From the NCBI RefSeq assembly GCF_022811705.1, contig NZ_CP094528.1, positions 3,472,001 through 3,536,000 of the forward strand: a stretch of DNA of 64,000 bases, written 5' to 3'. Below, one piece after another: positions 44,339-52,427 of the stretch (position 1 is its first letter; every line of letters begins with the position of its first letter). Origin of the DNA: Agromyces larvae. Its GTDB lineage: Bacteria; Actinomycetota; Actinomycetes; Actinomycetales; Microbacteriaceae. The translations under genes and the position numbers were made by a program. The notes below the pieces were generated by a model. That model was not told where the DNA came from. It searched no databases and saw only the letters and a list, made by a program, of their open reading frames with translations.

Positions 44339-44583
44339 GCAGGCACGGAGACGGCACCGTGTTCAGTACGTGGCACTGTCGGAGGTGCCTTGGTCTGAAG
44401 AACGTGCCTGTAGTGCGGCGGCGCGGCGGGCAGCGCGGCGCACGCGTCGGCCGAAGCGGCTCATCCCTTCGCGGCACGAGTCGGCCGTGCGTCGGGGTTG
44501 AGCAGGCACGAAGACGGCACCGTGTTCAGTACGCGGCAGTGTCGACAGTGCCTTGGTCTGAAGAACGTGCCTGTAGTGCGGAG
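44277..44583 (+). repeat. 163-bp tandem duplication including the 3' end of the AbiEi-like gene
   Basis: The 44277-44420 segment, holding the last codons (RRPRRLIPPRHESAVRRG) and stop of the gene plus a family 3 palindrome, is repeated at 44440-44583 with an offset of 163 bp and few mismatches. The second copy has a second partial 3' end (gene fragment) without any start. Both copies hold a palindrome with GGCACCGTGTTCAGTACG and CTGAAGAACGTGCC. Confidence 0.88.
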
Positions 44584-44609
44584 GCGCGGCGCGGCGGCGG
44601 CGCCGGCGC

Positions 44610-45098
44610 TCAGCGGAAGTTGACGAACTGCAGGTCGACGTCGAGGTCGGCGGCCTTCAGCAGGCGGATCGTCTCCTGCAGGTCGTCGCGGCTCTTCGAC
44701 GACACCCGCAGCTCGTCGCCCTGGATCTGCGACTTCACGCTCTTCGGCGCCTCGTCGCGGATGAGCTTGCCGATCTTCTTCGCGTGCTCCTGGTCGATGC
44801 CGTTCTTCAGGCCCACCTCGATGCGGAACTCCTTGCCCGATGGGTACGGCTCGCCCGCGTCGAGCGACTTCAGCGAGATGCCGCGCTTGATGAACTTCGA
44901 CTGCACCACGTCGAGCACGGCCTTCACGCGCTCTTCGCTCGAGGCCTTCAGCAGGATCTTCTCGCCGCTCCACTCGACTGAGGCGCCGACGCCCTTGAAG
45001 TCGTAGCGCTGCTCGATCTCTTTGCGGGCCTGGTTGACCGCGTTGTCGGCCTCCATCTTGTCGACCTTGCTCACGATGTCGAACGTCGAATCTGCCAT
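44610..45098 (-). CDS. yajQ: YajQ-family nucleotide-binding protein
   Basis: A 162-aa protein of the YajQ family. It opens with [20 protein letters not shown] and contains [31 protein letters not shown] and [19 protein letters not shown], all characteristic. Family members form two-domain ferredoxin-like folds and bind nucleotides; some bind cyclic di-GMP. The ATG is 7 nt after a TAGACT box on the minus strand. The length is usual and the frame intact. Confidence 0.95.
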   Translation of the reverse strand: MADSTFDIVSKVDKMEADNAVNQARKEIEQRYDFKGVGASVEWSGEKILLKASSEERVKAVLDVVQSKFIKRGISLKSLDAGEPYPSGKEFRIEVGLKNGIDQEHAKKIGKLIRDEAPKSVKSQIQGDELRVSSKSRDDLQETIRLLKAADLDVDLQFVNFR

Positions 45099-45105
45099 GC
45101 GGGCA

Positions 45106-45111
45106 AGTCTA
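45106..45111 (-). promoter_or_regulatory. -10 box TAGACT, leaderless start of yajQ
   Basis: On the minus strand TAGACT ends 7 nt before the ATG at 45098. Confidence 0.5.
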
Positions 45112-45156
45112 GCGACGGGCCGTCGCCAGGTCAGGGGCGGATGCCTCGGGCGCGCG

Positions 45157-46173
45157 CTACTCGGCCGGCCGCGCGGTCGACGACCGCACCCGCAGTTCGA
45201 ACGGCAGCGGGGTCGCCGACGGTTCGGCGTCGGCGTGCCCGGGCTCGAGTTCGTCCATCAGCAGTTCGACGGCCTGCTCACCCTGCACCCGGGGGAACTG
45301 CGCCACGGTCGTGAGGCCGAAGAAGTCGGACAGGTCGTGGTCGTCGACGCCGATGATCGACACGTCGCGCGGCACGACCATGCCGAGATCGCGCGCGGCG
45401 AGGATGGAGCCGATCGCCATCTCGTCGCTCGCCGCGAAGATCGCCGTGGGTCGGTCATGCGGAGCCCCGAGCAGCTGCTTGGCGGCGTGGTATCCGCCCC
45501 GGATCGTGAAGTCGGCCGGGGCGAACCGCGCTGGGTCGGGTTCGATGCCCGCATCGCGCAGCGCCGCCTCGTAGCCGAGGCGCCGATTCGTCGGCAGGTG
45601 GAAGTCGAGGTCGAACTCGAGGTCGCCGCCGATGTGCGCGATGCGCCGGTGCCCGAGGCCGAGCAGGTGCTCGGTGGCGAGCCGGGCCACCGCGACGTCG
45701 TCGATGATGAGCGTGCGCACCCCGGGGATCGGGCCGCCGACGCCGACGAGCGGCTTGCCGAGCTCGTGCAGCCGGTTCACCTCGGCCTCGGTCAGTTCGA
45801 GCGAGATCGCGATGACCGCGTCGACCCGACGACGCAGCAGGAACTGCTCGAACACGGTCGCGCGCTCGTCGCCGTCGCCCGCGAGATTGTAGAGCGTCAG
45901 GTCGTATCCGGTGCGCAGCAGCGCCTGCTGCACGCCCTCGAGCACCGACGAGAAGAACCAGCGGTTGAGGAACGGCACCACGACGCCGACGTTGCGCGTG
46001 CGACCCGATGCGAGGCTCGACGCGCTCGACGAGACGACGTAGCCGAGCCGTGCGGCGGCCTCTTCGACCTTCGCCTTCGATGCGGGCGACACGTGCCCGC
46101 GGCCGCTGAGGGCGCGCGACACGGTCGCGGTGGACACGCCCGCGAGTCGGGCGACGTCATCGATGCCGGCCAT
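45157..46173 (-). CDS. LacI-family transcriptional regulator
   Basis: A 338-aa repressor. The helix-turn-helix and hinge read [20 protein letters not shown] to [18 protein letters not shown], followed by a periplasmic-binding-protein-like sugar domain ([66 protein letters not shown]). It is not beside any sugar gene, which makes it a candidate for the distant maltodextrin operators in this window, but this is inferred. The region upstream, shared with a small membrane protein, holds the palindrome AACACGTGTT. Confidence 0.9.
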   Translation of the reverse strand: MAGIDDVARLAGVSTATVSRALSGRGHVSPASKAKVEEAAARLGYVVSSSASSLASGRTRNVGVVVPFLNRWFFSSVLEGVQQALLRTGYDLTLYNLAGDGDERATVFEQFLLRRRVDAVIAISLELTEAEVNRLHELGKPLVGVGGPIPGVRTLIIDDVAVARLATEHLLGLGHRRIAHIGGDLEFDLDFHLPTNRRLGYEAALRDAGIEPDPARFAPADFTIRGGYHAAKQLLGAPHDRPTAIFAASDEMAIGSILAARDLGMVVPRDVSIIGVDDHDLSDFFGLTTVAQFPRVQGEQAVELLMDELEPGHADAEPSATPLPFELRVRSSTARPAE

Positions 46174-46291
46174 GGCTCCTCGTTCTCAGCCTCGCCGAGG
46201 CGTTTCGCGCGGGTCGCGAGTAGTGGCATCCTATCGGCCGCTCGGCGAACGCCTGCGTGTCGCGTTGCCCCCGAGCCGGGGGTGCGGTAGA

Positions 46292-46301
46292 AACACGTGT
46301 T
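46292..46301. promoter_or_regulatory. Palindrome AACACGTGTT in a divergent promoter region
   Basis: A perfect 10-bp palindrome between the LacI gene (minus, 46173) and the small membrane protein gene (plus, 46362). It could be an operator; its sequence is unlike the AANCGNTTGCA boxes elsewhere. Confidence 0.35.
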
Positions 46302-46361
46302 CGGGGTGTGTTCGCGGGGGGCGGATCGCCCTCCGCCGCCGTGCCGAAGGGATCGCACCCC

Positions 46362-46526
46362 GTGAAGTGGATCAAGCGCATCATCGTGCCGCTCATCGTC
46401 GTCTTCGCCCTGTTCTACCTGGTCACCCGACCCGAGGACGCCGCGAACGCCGTGCAGAACGCCGTCGGAGCGGTGTGGTCGGCCGCGGCGTCGTTCGGCA
46501 AGTTCTTCTCGTCGCTCGCGGCGTGA
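46362..46526 (+). CDS. Small membrane protein of unknown function
   Basis: A 54-aa protein starting VKWIKRIIVPLIVVFALFYL. A basic start, one membrane helix and an amphipathic tail (AANAVQNAVGAVWSAAASFG) are visible. The GTG at 46362 is chosen because the hydrophobic helix begins six residues later; a longer frame from 46257 has no homology-like sequence. It precedes the PH-domain gene by 42 bp and may be co-transcribed with it. Similar short proteins beside PH-domain genes occur in Microbacteriaceae, from memory only. Confidence 0.68.
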   Translation: MKWIKRIIVPLIVVFALFYLVTRPEDAANAVQNAVGAVWSAAASFGKFFSSLAA

Positions 46527-46568
46527 GCCCGAGGCATCCGTGACTCCGCGGCATCCGGGCCCGACCGA

Positions 46569-47141
46569 ATGAGCCTGTTCACCCTCGACCCGCACGTCGA
46601 GCGCTACCTGATCGCCGACGACGGCGAGGTGATCATCGACGAGGTGCACAAGCACTGGGCGGCGATCGTCGGGCCGGTGCTGCAGGTCGTGCTCGCGTTC
46701 GTCATCGCGATGCTCATGTTCTGGTTTCCCGCGCAGGCCGCCTGGCTGCCGCTGGCGGTCGCGCTGCTCATCGCGGGTCGCGCATTCTGGCGCATCCTGA
46801 CGGTGCGGATGGATCGGTTCGTGATCACGAACATGCGGGTGTTCCGCGTGCACGGGGTGTTCGCGCAGAACATCGCGACGATGCCGCTCACCCGAATCCT
46901 CGACATCACGGTGCACAAGCCGTTCGTCGGTCGCATTCTCGGGTACGGGCACTTCGTGTTCGAGTCGGCGGCGCAGGCGCAGGGGCTGCGCGAGATCAGG
47001 TTCGTCGGTGCGCCGAACGAGCGCGGGGCGACGATCCAGAAGGTGATCCAGCGTTCGGGTCTGCGGGGGCCGGTTCGCCAGTCGGCGCGTAGCGACGCGG
47101 GCGACGCCGAGACGCAGCCGTTCCCGCCGAACTGGGGCTGA
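46569..47141 (+). CDS. PH domain-containing membrane protein (YdbS-like)
   Basis: A 190-aa protein with two membrane helices (IVGPVLQVVLAFVIAMLMFW and LPLAVALLIAGRAFWRIL) followed by a bacterial PH domain of the DUF304/YdbS kind (MDRFVITNMRVFRVHGVFAQ, MPLTRILDITVHKPFVGRIL, YGHFVFES). Such domains are thought to bind membrane lipids or proteins. The tail is polar and low in complexity. It ends at a hairpin terminator shared with the convergent sugar-binding protein gene. No specific role is known. Confidence 0.88.
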   Translation: MSLFTLDPHVERYLIADDGEVIIDEVHKHWAAIVGPVLQVVLAFVIAMLMFWFPAQAAWLPLAVALLIAGRAFWRILTVRMDRFVITNMRVFRVHGVFAQNIATMPLTRILDITVHKPFVGRILGYGHFVFESAAQAQGLREIRFVGAPNERGATIQKVIQRSGLRGPVRQSARSDAGDAETQPFPPNWG

Positions 47142-47243
47142 GCGGCCGAAGCCCCCGCCGCGACTCGCCGCGCACGAACGCGGCACACCCTCGCGCACGA
47201 AGCCCGCGCACGAACCCCGCGCACGAACCCCGCGCACGAATGA

Positions 47244-47277
47244 GGGGCGGTGCCGGCCTCAACCCCGGCACCGCCCC
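47244..47277. terminator. Strong hairpin between convergent genes
   Basis: Perfect 13-bp arms GGGGCGGTGCCGG (47244-47256) and CCGGCACCGCCCC (47265-47277) with an 8-nt loop stand between the PH-domain gene and the minus-strand solute-binding protein gene. There is no T-run, but the stem is very stable. Direct repeats of CCCGCGCACGAA lie just before it (47190-47240). Confidence 0.7.
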
Positions 47278-47295
47278 CGTTGCACCCCGCGCGGT

Positions 47296-48654
47296 TCAGC
47301 CCGCGAGGATCTGCTGCGCCTGCTGCTCCGCGTCCGCGAGGAGCTTGGCGATGTCGGCGTTCTGATCGGTGAGCACGGCCTGGACGACGGGGTCGAGGAG
47401 CGCGTAGATCTCCTGCGTCTTGTGGCTGGGCTCGGGCAGTAGCGGCTGCTCGAAGATGTGGTCGGTGAACGGGGTCATCTGGTCGAGCGGCACGTTGACG
47501 TAGTCGGCGATCCACTGCTGCGACTCGGCGTAGGTGGCTTCGTCGAAGATCGGCATCTCGGGGGCTCCGACGGGGGCGCCCGACTCGGCGGTGGTCTTCG
47601 CGGCGGTGACCGCGGCGTCTTCGTCGGCGAGCTTCTGCATGTAGTAGAAGTCGATCCACTTCACGCCGGCGGCCTGCTCGGCCTCGGTCGCGTTGGCCGA
47701 GACGACGGCGAGGGTGCCGCCGCCGAGCACGCCGGCGTCGCCGTCGTCGGCGAGCGGCAGCACGGTGAGCCCGTAGTCGTCGGGGTTCATCTGGTTCTGC
47801 GTGAAGAGGTTGCCGTAGTTGCCGCCGCCCGACACGTACATGCCGATCTGGCCCGAGGCGAACGCCTGGTTGATGCTGCCCCAGTCGTAGAGGAAGTTGG
47901 CGCCCATGGAGTCGTCCTGCCACCGCATGGTCTTGACCATGTCGAGCACCTGCTTCATCTCGGGGGTGTCGATGGTCGAGGTGACCTCGTCGCCGTCGAC
48001 CTGCTCGAGCCGACCGCCGAGGGCGTAGTCGAGTGTGGTGAGGATCCACCCGCCGGTGTTGGACGAGGTCATCTGCGCGTACCCGGCGACGCCCGTGGCA
48101 TCCGCGATCTGTTTGGCGTCGGCGCGCACCTCGTCCCAGGTGGTGGGCGGCTGGTCGGGGTCGAGGCCCGCCTGCTCGAAGAGCGTGCGGTTGTAGTGCA
48201 GCCCCTGGCCGTAGGCGGCGATCGGCACGGCCCACTGGCTGCCGTCGGCGGCCTGGCCGGCGACGGCGACGTTCGGGTTGAAGTCGCCGGCGTAGGGGAG
48301 GTCGGCGACGAGCTTCGAGATGTCGGCGATCTGCTGGTTGGCGATGAGCCCTCGACCGTCGGTGAACGGGATGGTGAACACGTCGGGCAGGGTGCCGCCG
48401 GCGAGGGCCGCGGCGAAGGTGGTGCCGTCCCAGGTGTACTCGACGGATTCGATGGTGATGTCGGGGTGTTCGGACTCGAACTGCGCGGCGCGCTCTTCGA
48501 ACGCGGCGATCGCGCCGTCGTCGAGGCCGGCGTCGATGGCGACCTGCAGGGTCACCCCGTCGTCGGCGGGTTCGTCGGAGGTGGCGCAGCCGGCGAGCGG
48601 CACGGCCAGGGCGAGCGCGGTGATCGCGCCCGCGAACTTCAGTGATGACGTCAT
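47296..48654 (-). CDS. Sugar ABC transporter solute-binding lipoprotein (orphan)
   Basis: A 452-aa family 1 solute-binding protein. It has a signal peptide with lipobox PLAGC (Cys23), then typical cluster elements (AAFEERAAQFESEHPDITIE, WAVPIAAYGQGLHYNRTLFE, ASGQIGMYVSGGGNYG, AGVKWIDFYYMQKLADEDAA). It would capture an oligosaccharide outside the membrane. It lies 72 bp downstream of a GH13 glucosidase gene, but no permease genes are adjacent, so it must share permeases encoded elsewhere, perhaps the MalFG pair in this window. Confidence 0.9.
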   Translation of the reverse strand: MTSSLKFAGAITALALAVPLAGCATSDEPADDGVTLQVAIDAGLDDGAIAAFEERAAQFESEHPDITIESVEYTWDGTTFAAALAGGTLPDVFTIPFTDGRGLIANQQIADISKLVADLPYAGDFNPNVAVAGQAADGSQWAVPIAAYGQGLHYNRTLFEQAGLDPDQPPTTWDEVRADAKQIADATGVAGYAQMTSSNTGGWILTTLDYALGGRLEQVDGDEVTSTIDTPEMKQVLDMVKTMRWQDDSMGANFLYDWGSINQAFASGQIGMYVSGGGNYGNLFTQNQMNPDDYGLTVLPLADDGDAGVLGGGTLAVVSANATEAEQAAGVKWIDFYYMQKLADEDAAVTAAKTTAESGAPVGAPEMPIFDEATYAESQQWIADYVNVPLDQMTPFTDHIFEQPLLPEPSHKTQEIYALLDPVVQAVLTDQNADIAKLLADAEQQAQQILAG

Positions 48655-48726
48655 CGTCTTCCTCTTGTCTTCGGGTGCTGTGAGAGTGTCGCAGCCGGCG
48701 GCTGCGTGGATGGTGTGTGCGGCTCG

Positions 48727-50430
48727 TCAGGTGCGGAGCCAGACCGAGGTGTCGGCGGGCAGCTCCTTCCTCTCGAGGTGGTTCCGGGCGTCGGGGGTGC
48801 TCGCGAGCAGCAGGTCGCGGTGCGGCGGCAGCGCGGTGGGCCGGCTGCCGAGGTTGGTGAGGTGCAGGATGTCTCCGCGCCGCAGCGCGATGACGTCGGG
48901 GTCGGGATGCTCCGCCCAGGCGAAGTCCGCCAGACCCGCGCCCGCCTCGCGCCCTTCGCGGACGAGGTCGCGGCGCAGCCGGAGCATCCGTCGATAGAGC
49001 GACAGGGTGGATGCCTCGTCGCGCGCCTGCGCCTCGACCGAGAGCCCGGCCCACTCCGCGGGTTGCGGCAGCCAGGCGGCGCCCGTCGGCGAGAAGCCGA
49101 GCGAGGCGCCGGCCGGCGTCCACGGCAGCGGCACGCGGCATCCGTCTCGCCCGGGGTCGACGCCGCCGCTGCGCGCGAACATCGGGTCTTCGCGCAGCTC
49201 GTCGGGCAGGTCCTCGACCTCGGGCAGGCCGAGCTCGTCGCCCTGATAGATGTAGAGCGAACCGGGCAGGAACGCGGCCAGCATGGCGGCCGCGCGAGCG
49301 CGCGCGAGGCCGCGGGCGTGGTCGGTCGGCGTGCCGAAGCGCTTCTGCTCGAACGAGAACGACGAGTCGGCGCGGCCGTAGCGGGTGGCCGGGCGGGTGA
49401 GGTCGTGGTTCGACAGCGCCCAGGTCGGCGTCGCGCTCAGCCCTTCGTGCCAGTCGAGCGTCTCGGCGATGGTCGCGCGCAGCGCGGCGGCATCCCACGG
49501 CTTGGTCATGAACTCGAAGTTGAACGCGCCGTGCAGCTCGTCGTCGCGCAGGTAGCGCGCGAAGCGCGCGGGGTCGGCGAGCCACACCTCGCCGACGAGC
49601 AGGCGCGGGTCGTCGTACTCGTCGGCGACGGCGCGCCAGGCGCGGTAGATCTCGTGCACGCCGTCGCGGTCGAGGTGCGGGTGGTCGGGGTCGCCGGCGG
49701 CCGCGGGAGCGACCGGCAGCGAGGCATCCTTCACCAGCATCGCGGCGGAGTCCACCCGGATGCCCGCCGCTCCGCGGTCGAACCAGAACCGCAGCACTTC
49801 CTCGTGCTCGGCGCGCACGGCGGGGTGGTTCCAGTTCAGGTCGGGCTGGGCGGGGCTGAACACGTGCAGGTACCACTCGCCGGGCCGGCCGTCGGGGTCG
49901 GTGGTGCGCGTCCAGGTCGGGCCGCCGAAGCTCGAGACCCACTCGGTGGGCGGAAGTTCGCCGCAGGCGCCGCGGCCGGGGCGGAACCAGAACCGGGCGC
50001 GCTCGTCGCTGCCCGGCTCGGCCGCGAGCGCGGCCTGGAACCAGGGATGCCGGTCGCTCACGTGGTTCGGCACGATGTCGACGATGGTGCGGATGCCACG
50101 GGCGGATGCCTCGGCGATGAGCCGCTCGGCGGTGGCGAGGTCGCCGAAGGCGGGGTCGATCGCGCGGTAGTCGGCGACGTCGTAGCCGCCGTCGGCCATG
50201 GGGGAGGCGTACCAGGGGGTGAACCAGATCGCGTCGACGCCGAGGGACTCGAGGTGGTCGAGGTGGGCGAGCACGCCCTCGAGGTCGCCCGTGCCGTCGC
50301 CGTTCGCGTCGGCGAAGCTGCGCACGTACACCTGGTAGACGACCGCGTCGGCCCACCACGGGGCATCCGCCCTGGTCGCGGTGGTGAGCGCGTCGGCGAC
50401 GCGCGTCTCGGGGCTCGACAGCGAGCTCAC
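48727..50430 (-). CDS. GH13 alpha-glucosidase/oligo-1,6-glucosidase-like enzyme
   Basis: A 567-aa cytoplasmic glycoside hydrolase. The first motif is AVVYQVYVRSFADANGDG, and the catalytic triad is Asp227 (AGIRVDSAAML), Glu281 (LLVGEVWLADP) and Asp343 (ALSNHDLTR). It has no signal peptide, so it acts on imported oligosaccharides. Motif 2 region DIVPNHVSDRHPWF is typical of GH13 subfamilies acting on alpha-1,4 or alpha-1,6 glucosides. The GTG start has a GGAAAGGA ribosome binding site. It is divergent from a LacI gene with an operator between. Confidence 0.92.
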   Translation of the reverse strand: MSSLSSPETRVADALTTATRADAPWWADAVVYQVYVRSFADANGDGTGDLEGVLAHLDHLESLGVDAIWFTPWYASPMADGGYDVADYRAIDPAFGDLATAERLIAEASARGIRTIVDIVPNHVSDRHPWFQAALAAEPGSDERARFWFRPGRGACGELPPTEWVSSFGGPTWTRTTDPDGRPGEWYLHVFSPAQPDLNWNHPAVRAEHEEVLRFWFDRGAAGIRVDSAAMLVKDASLPVAPAAAGDPDHPHLDRDGVHEIYRAWRAVADEYDDPRLLVGEVWLADPARFARYLRDDELHGAFNFEFMTKPWDAAALRATIAETLDWHEGLSATPTWALSNHDLTRPATRYGRADSSFSFEQKRFGTPTDHARGLARARAAAMLAAFLPGSLYIYQGDELGLPEVEDLPDELREDPMFARSGGVDPGRDGCRVPLPWTPAGASLGFSPTGAAWLPQPAEWAGLSVEAQARDEASTLSLYRRMLRLRRDLVREGREAGAGLADFAWAEHPDPDVIALRRGDILHLTNLGSRPTALPPHRDLLLASTPDARNHLERKELPADTSVWLRT

Positions 50431-50452
50431 GTGGTCCTTTCCGGTGCGCTAG

Positions 50453-50466
50453 GTTTAGCGCTACAC
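50453..50466. promoter_or_regulatory. LacI-type operator GTTTAGCGCTACAC
   Basis: The core TAGCGCTA (50456-50463) is a perfect palindrome with the central CG expected for LacI-family sites. It lies in the divergent region between the GH13 gene and the LacI gene, so autoregulation with repression of the glucosidase and lipoprotein genes is likely. Confidence 0.72.
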
Positions 50467-50548
50467 CAATCTGATGGGCGAGCGTACGCGGCGCATTGTC
50501 GCGATGTCAAGCGCGACCCCTACACTGATCCGACGAGAGGGGAACGGG

Positions 50549-51568
50549 ATGGCCGTCACGCTGAAGGACATCGCCGAAGAGGCGGGCGTCAGCGTCATGA
50601 CCGTGTCGAACGTCGTCAACGGCAAGACCGCCCGCGTCTCGCAGGCCACCATCGATCGAGTGCAGGGCATCGTCGCCGCCCGCGGCTACGTCGCGAACGC
50701 GTCGGCCCGCAGCCTCGCCGCCAGCCGCTCGCGCACCGTCGGCGTGCTCGTGCCCGTCGCCGAGGGCGACATGCTCACCATGAGCCCGCACCACGTCGCC
50801 GTCATCGGCGGCATCGAACGGCAGCTGCGCCAAGCCGGCTACCACGTGCTGCTGCGCGGCATCACCGAACCCGCCGAGGTCGGCCAGGCCGTGCAGGAGT
50901 GGGGCCTCGACGGCGCGGTGCTGCTCGGGTTCCTCGACGCCGAGATCGACGCGCTGCCCGCGCACGGCGTGCCGCTGCTCGCCGTCGACAGCTACTCGCT
51001 CAACCCCCGCGCCACCGGCGTGCGCAGCGACGACGTCGGCGGCGGGCGGCTCGCCGCGCAGCACCTGCTCGAACACGGCCACCGTCGGCTGCTGTTCGCC
51101 GGGCCCGCCTTCGGCGCGAGCGGCGTCGTGCGCCGCCGCCACGACGGGTTCACCGCCGCCGTCGCCGAGGTCCCGGATGCCACGGCCGAGACCGTCGCCG
51201 TCAACACGACGTACGAGGACGGCCTGGAACTCGGGCGTTCCCTGCGCTCACGGTTCCCCGACGTGACCGGGGCGTTCGCCACCGCCGACGTGCTCGCCGT
51301 CGGCATCATGGCCGGACTGCGCGACGGCGGGGCATCCGTGCCCGAGGATGTCTCGGTCGTCGGCTTCGACAACCTCGACCTCGGGCTCTACGTGCGACCC
51401 CGGCTCACCACCGTCGCGCAGGACCTGGGCGAGAAGGTCGCGGTCGCGGCGCGCATGCTGCTCGGCGAGATCGACGGCACCGAGGCCGCCGGCGAGGTCG
51501 AACTGCCCGTGCGTCTCGAGGTGCGGGAGTCGGTCGCCGCAGCACCGACGCCGCCGCCCCGAGGCTGA
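50549..51568 (+). CDS. LacI-family regulator of the adjacent glucosidase locus
   Basis: A 339-aa repressor. The DNA-binding part reads VTLKDIAEEAGVSVMTVSNV with hinge YVANASARSLAASRSRTVGV, and the sugar-binding domain follows (HHVAVIGGIERQLRQAGYHV, ARSDDVGGG-type region VRSDDVGGGRLAAQHLLE, VPEDVSVVGFDNLDLGLYV). The ATG at 50549 has a GAGAGGGGAA ribosome binding site, and TTGTCG/TACACT promoter boxes lie at 50496 and 50521. It probably controls the divergent GH13 and solute-binding genes through the TAGCGCTA site. Confidence 0.9.
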   Translation: MAVTLKDIAEEAGVSVMTVSNVVNGKTARVSQATIDRVQGIVAARGYVANASARSLAASRSRTVGVLVPVAEGDMLTMSPHHVAVIGGIERQLRQAGYHVLLRGITEPAEVGQAVQEWGLDGAVLLGFLDAEIDALPAHGVPLLAVDSYSLNPRATGVRSDDVGGGRLAAQHLLEHGHRRLLFAGPAFGASGVVRRRHDGFTAAVAEVPDATAETVAVNTTYEDGLELGRSLRSRFPDVTGAFATADVLAVGIMAGLRDGGASVPEDVSVVGFDNLDLGLYVRPRLTTVAQDLGEKVAVAARMLLGEIDGTEAAGEVELPVRLEVRESVAAAPTPPPRG

Positions 51569-51674
51569 GCATCGGCCGGGGGCCGGCTGGGATCGGGCTG
51601 ATTTCGCCCTGCACGAGTCGGCGGGTATTCTTGTCTGGCCCCCGGTTGTGTGCAGAACGCGGTCGGGTGCGAAT

Positions 51675-51759
51675 GGCGAGTTACCCAAGCGGCCAAAGGG
51701 ATCTGACTGTAAATCAGCTGTCATCGACTTCGGGGGTTCGAATCCCTCACTCGCCACCA
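51675..51759 (+). tRNA. tRNA-Tyr (anticodon GTA)
   Basis: An 85-nt class II tRNA with acceptor arms GGCGAGT and ACTCGCC, encoded CCA end, a D-loop TTACCCAAGCGGCCAAAGGG, anticodon loop CTGTAAA and T-arm GGGGGTTCGAATCCCTC. The long variable arm is that of bacterial tRNA-Tyr. The 3' end overlaps the last codons of a minus-strand gene by 13 bp. Confidence 0.95.
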
Positions 51760-52427
51760 CGGGCCCGGTCTTCGACCGGGCCTTCGTCGTTCCGGCGTTC
51801 GTCGTTCCGACGTTCGCTGTTCCGGTGTTCGTCGTTCTGGCGTTCGTCGTTCCGACGTTCGCCGCTCCGCGCCGGAGCCGCTTCGGGGCGGCGCAGGCGG
51901 AACACGACCGCGCCGACCGACGCGGCCGCGGCCGCCCACAGCGCGAGCATCAGGGCGTCGACACCCGTCGGCCCGAGCGGGCCCGGTGCCGGGTCCTGAC
52001 CGGTGAAGGTCAGCCGGCCCACGACGCTGCCCGTCGAGGCGGGGTTCGCGCGCGTCATGGTCGCCGTGACCCGAATCTCGACCGTGCCCGCGGCGAATGG
52101 CACGGGCGACGCCAGCGGATCGAGGTCGGTGCACGCGCCCGACGGGTCGCACGCCGCCGCGTCGAGGTCGACGACGACCATCACGCCCTCGCGATCGAGC
52201 CACTCGAAGCCGACGAGGTCGCCCGCCCGTGGCAGGGTGAACGACGCCGACTCGGTCTGCGATTCGCCGGGAACGAGATCGGCGAAATGCAGTTCGAACA
52301 CGAGTGGCGCGGCGGCGGCGGCCGACGCCGGCATCGCCGTGCCCGTGGCGAGCGCGACGCCGATGAGCGTCGCGGCCACGCCGGCGCGCGTCCGGCCGGA
52401 TCGACCTCGGGCACGGGGCATCCTCAT
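51747..52427 (-). CDS. Secreted or membrane protein of the SipW-type operon, C-terminal repeats
   Basis: A 226-aa exported protein that I do not recognise. It has a basic N-terminus and signal peptide (AGVAATLIGVALATGTAM, then ASAAAAA), a beta-rich domain of about 110 residues (FELHFADLVPGESQTESASF), a C-terminal membrane helix (LMLALWAAAAASVGAVVF), and a charged tail built of the repeat RRNDE or RNSE. The start overlaps the signal peptidase stop (ATGA). The last codons run into the tRNA-Tyr gene on the other strand. It is probably a surface protein of this operon, possibly a cap or assembly factor. Confidence 0.75.
   Translation of the reverse strand: MRMPRARGRSGRTRAGVAATLIGVALATGTAMPASAAAAAPLVFELHFADLVPGESQTESASFTLPRAGDLVGFEWLDREGVMVVVDLDAAACDPSGACTDLDPLASPVPFAAGTVEIRVTATMTRANPASTGSVVGRLTFTGQDPAPGPLGPTGVDALMLALWAAAAASVGAVVFRLRRPEAAPARSGERRNDERQNDEHRNSERRNDERRNDEGPVEDRARGGE

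Noticed and set aside
44440..44583. Possible second AbiEi-like gene or pseudogene
   Set aside because: Only about the last 20 codons are present as part of a 163-bp tandem duplication; there is no start or body, so it is listed as a repeat.
47296..48654. Solute-binding protein gene as a decayed transporter remnant
   Set aside because: The frame, signal peptide and all usual domains are intact and the gene shares an operon with a complete glucosidase gene, so only the permeases are missing.
46604..50359. A 1251-codon open frame on the minus strand
   Set aside because: It covers the PH-domain gene, the solute-binding protein and the GH13 gene in wrong frames and consists of Arg/Pro/His-rich sequence, the usual shadow of high-GC coding DNA.
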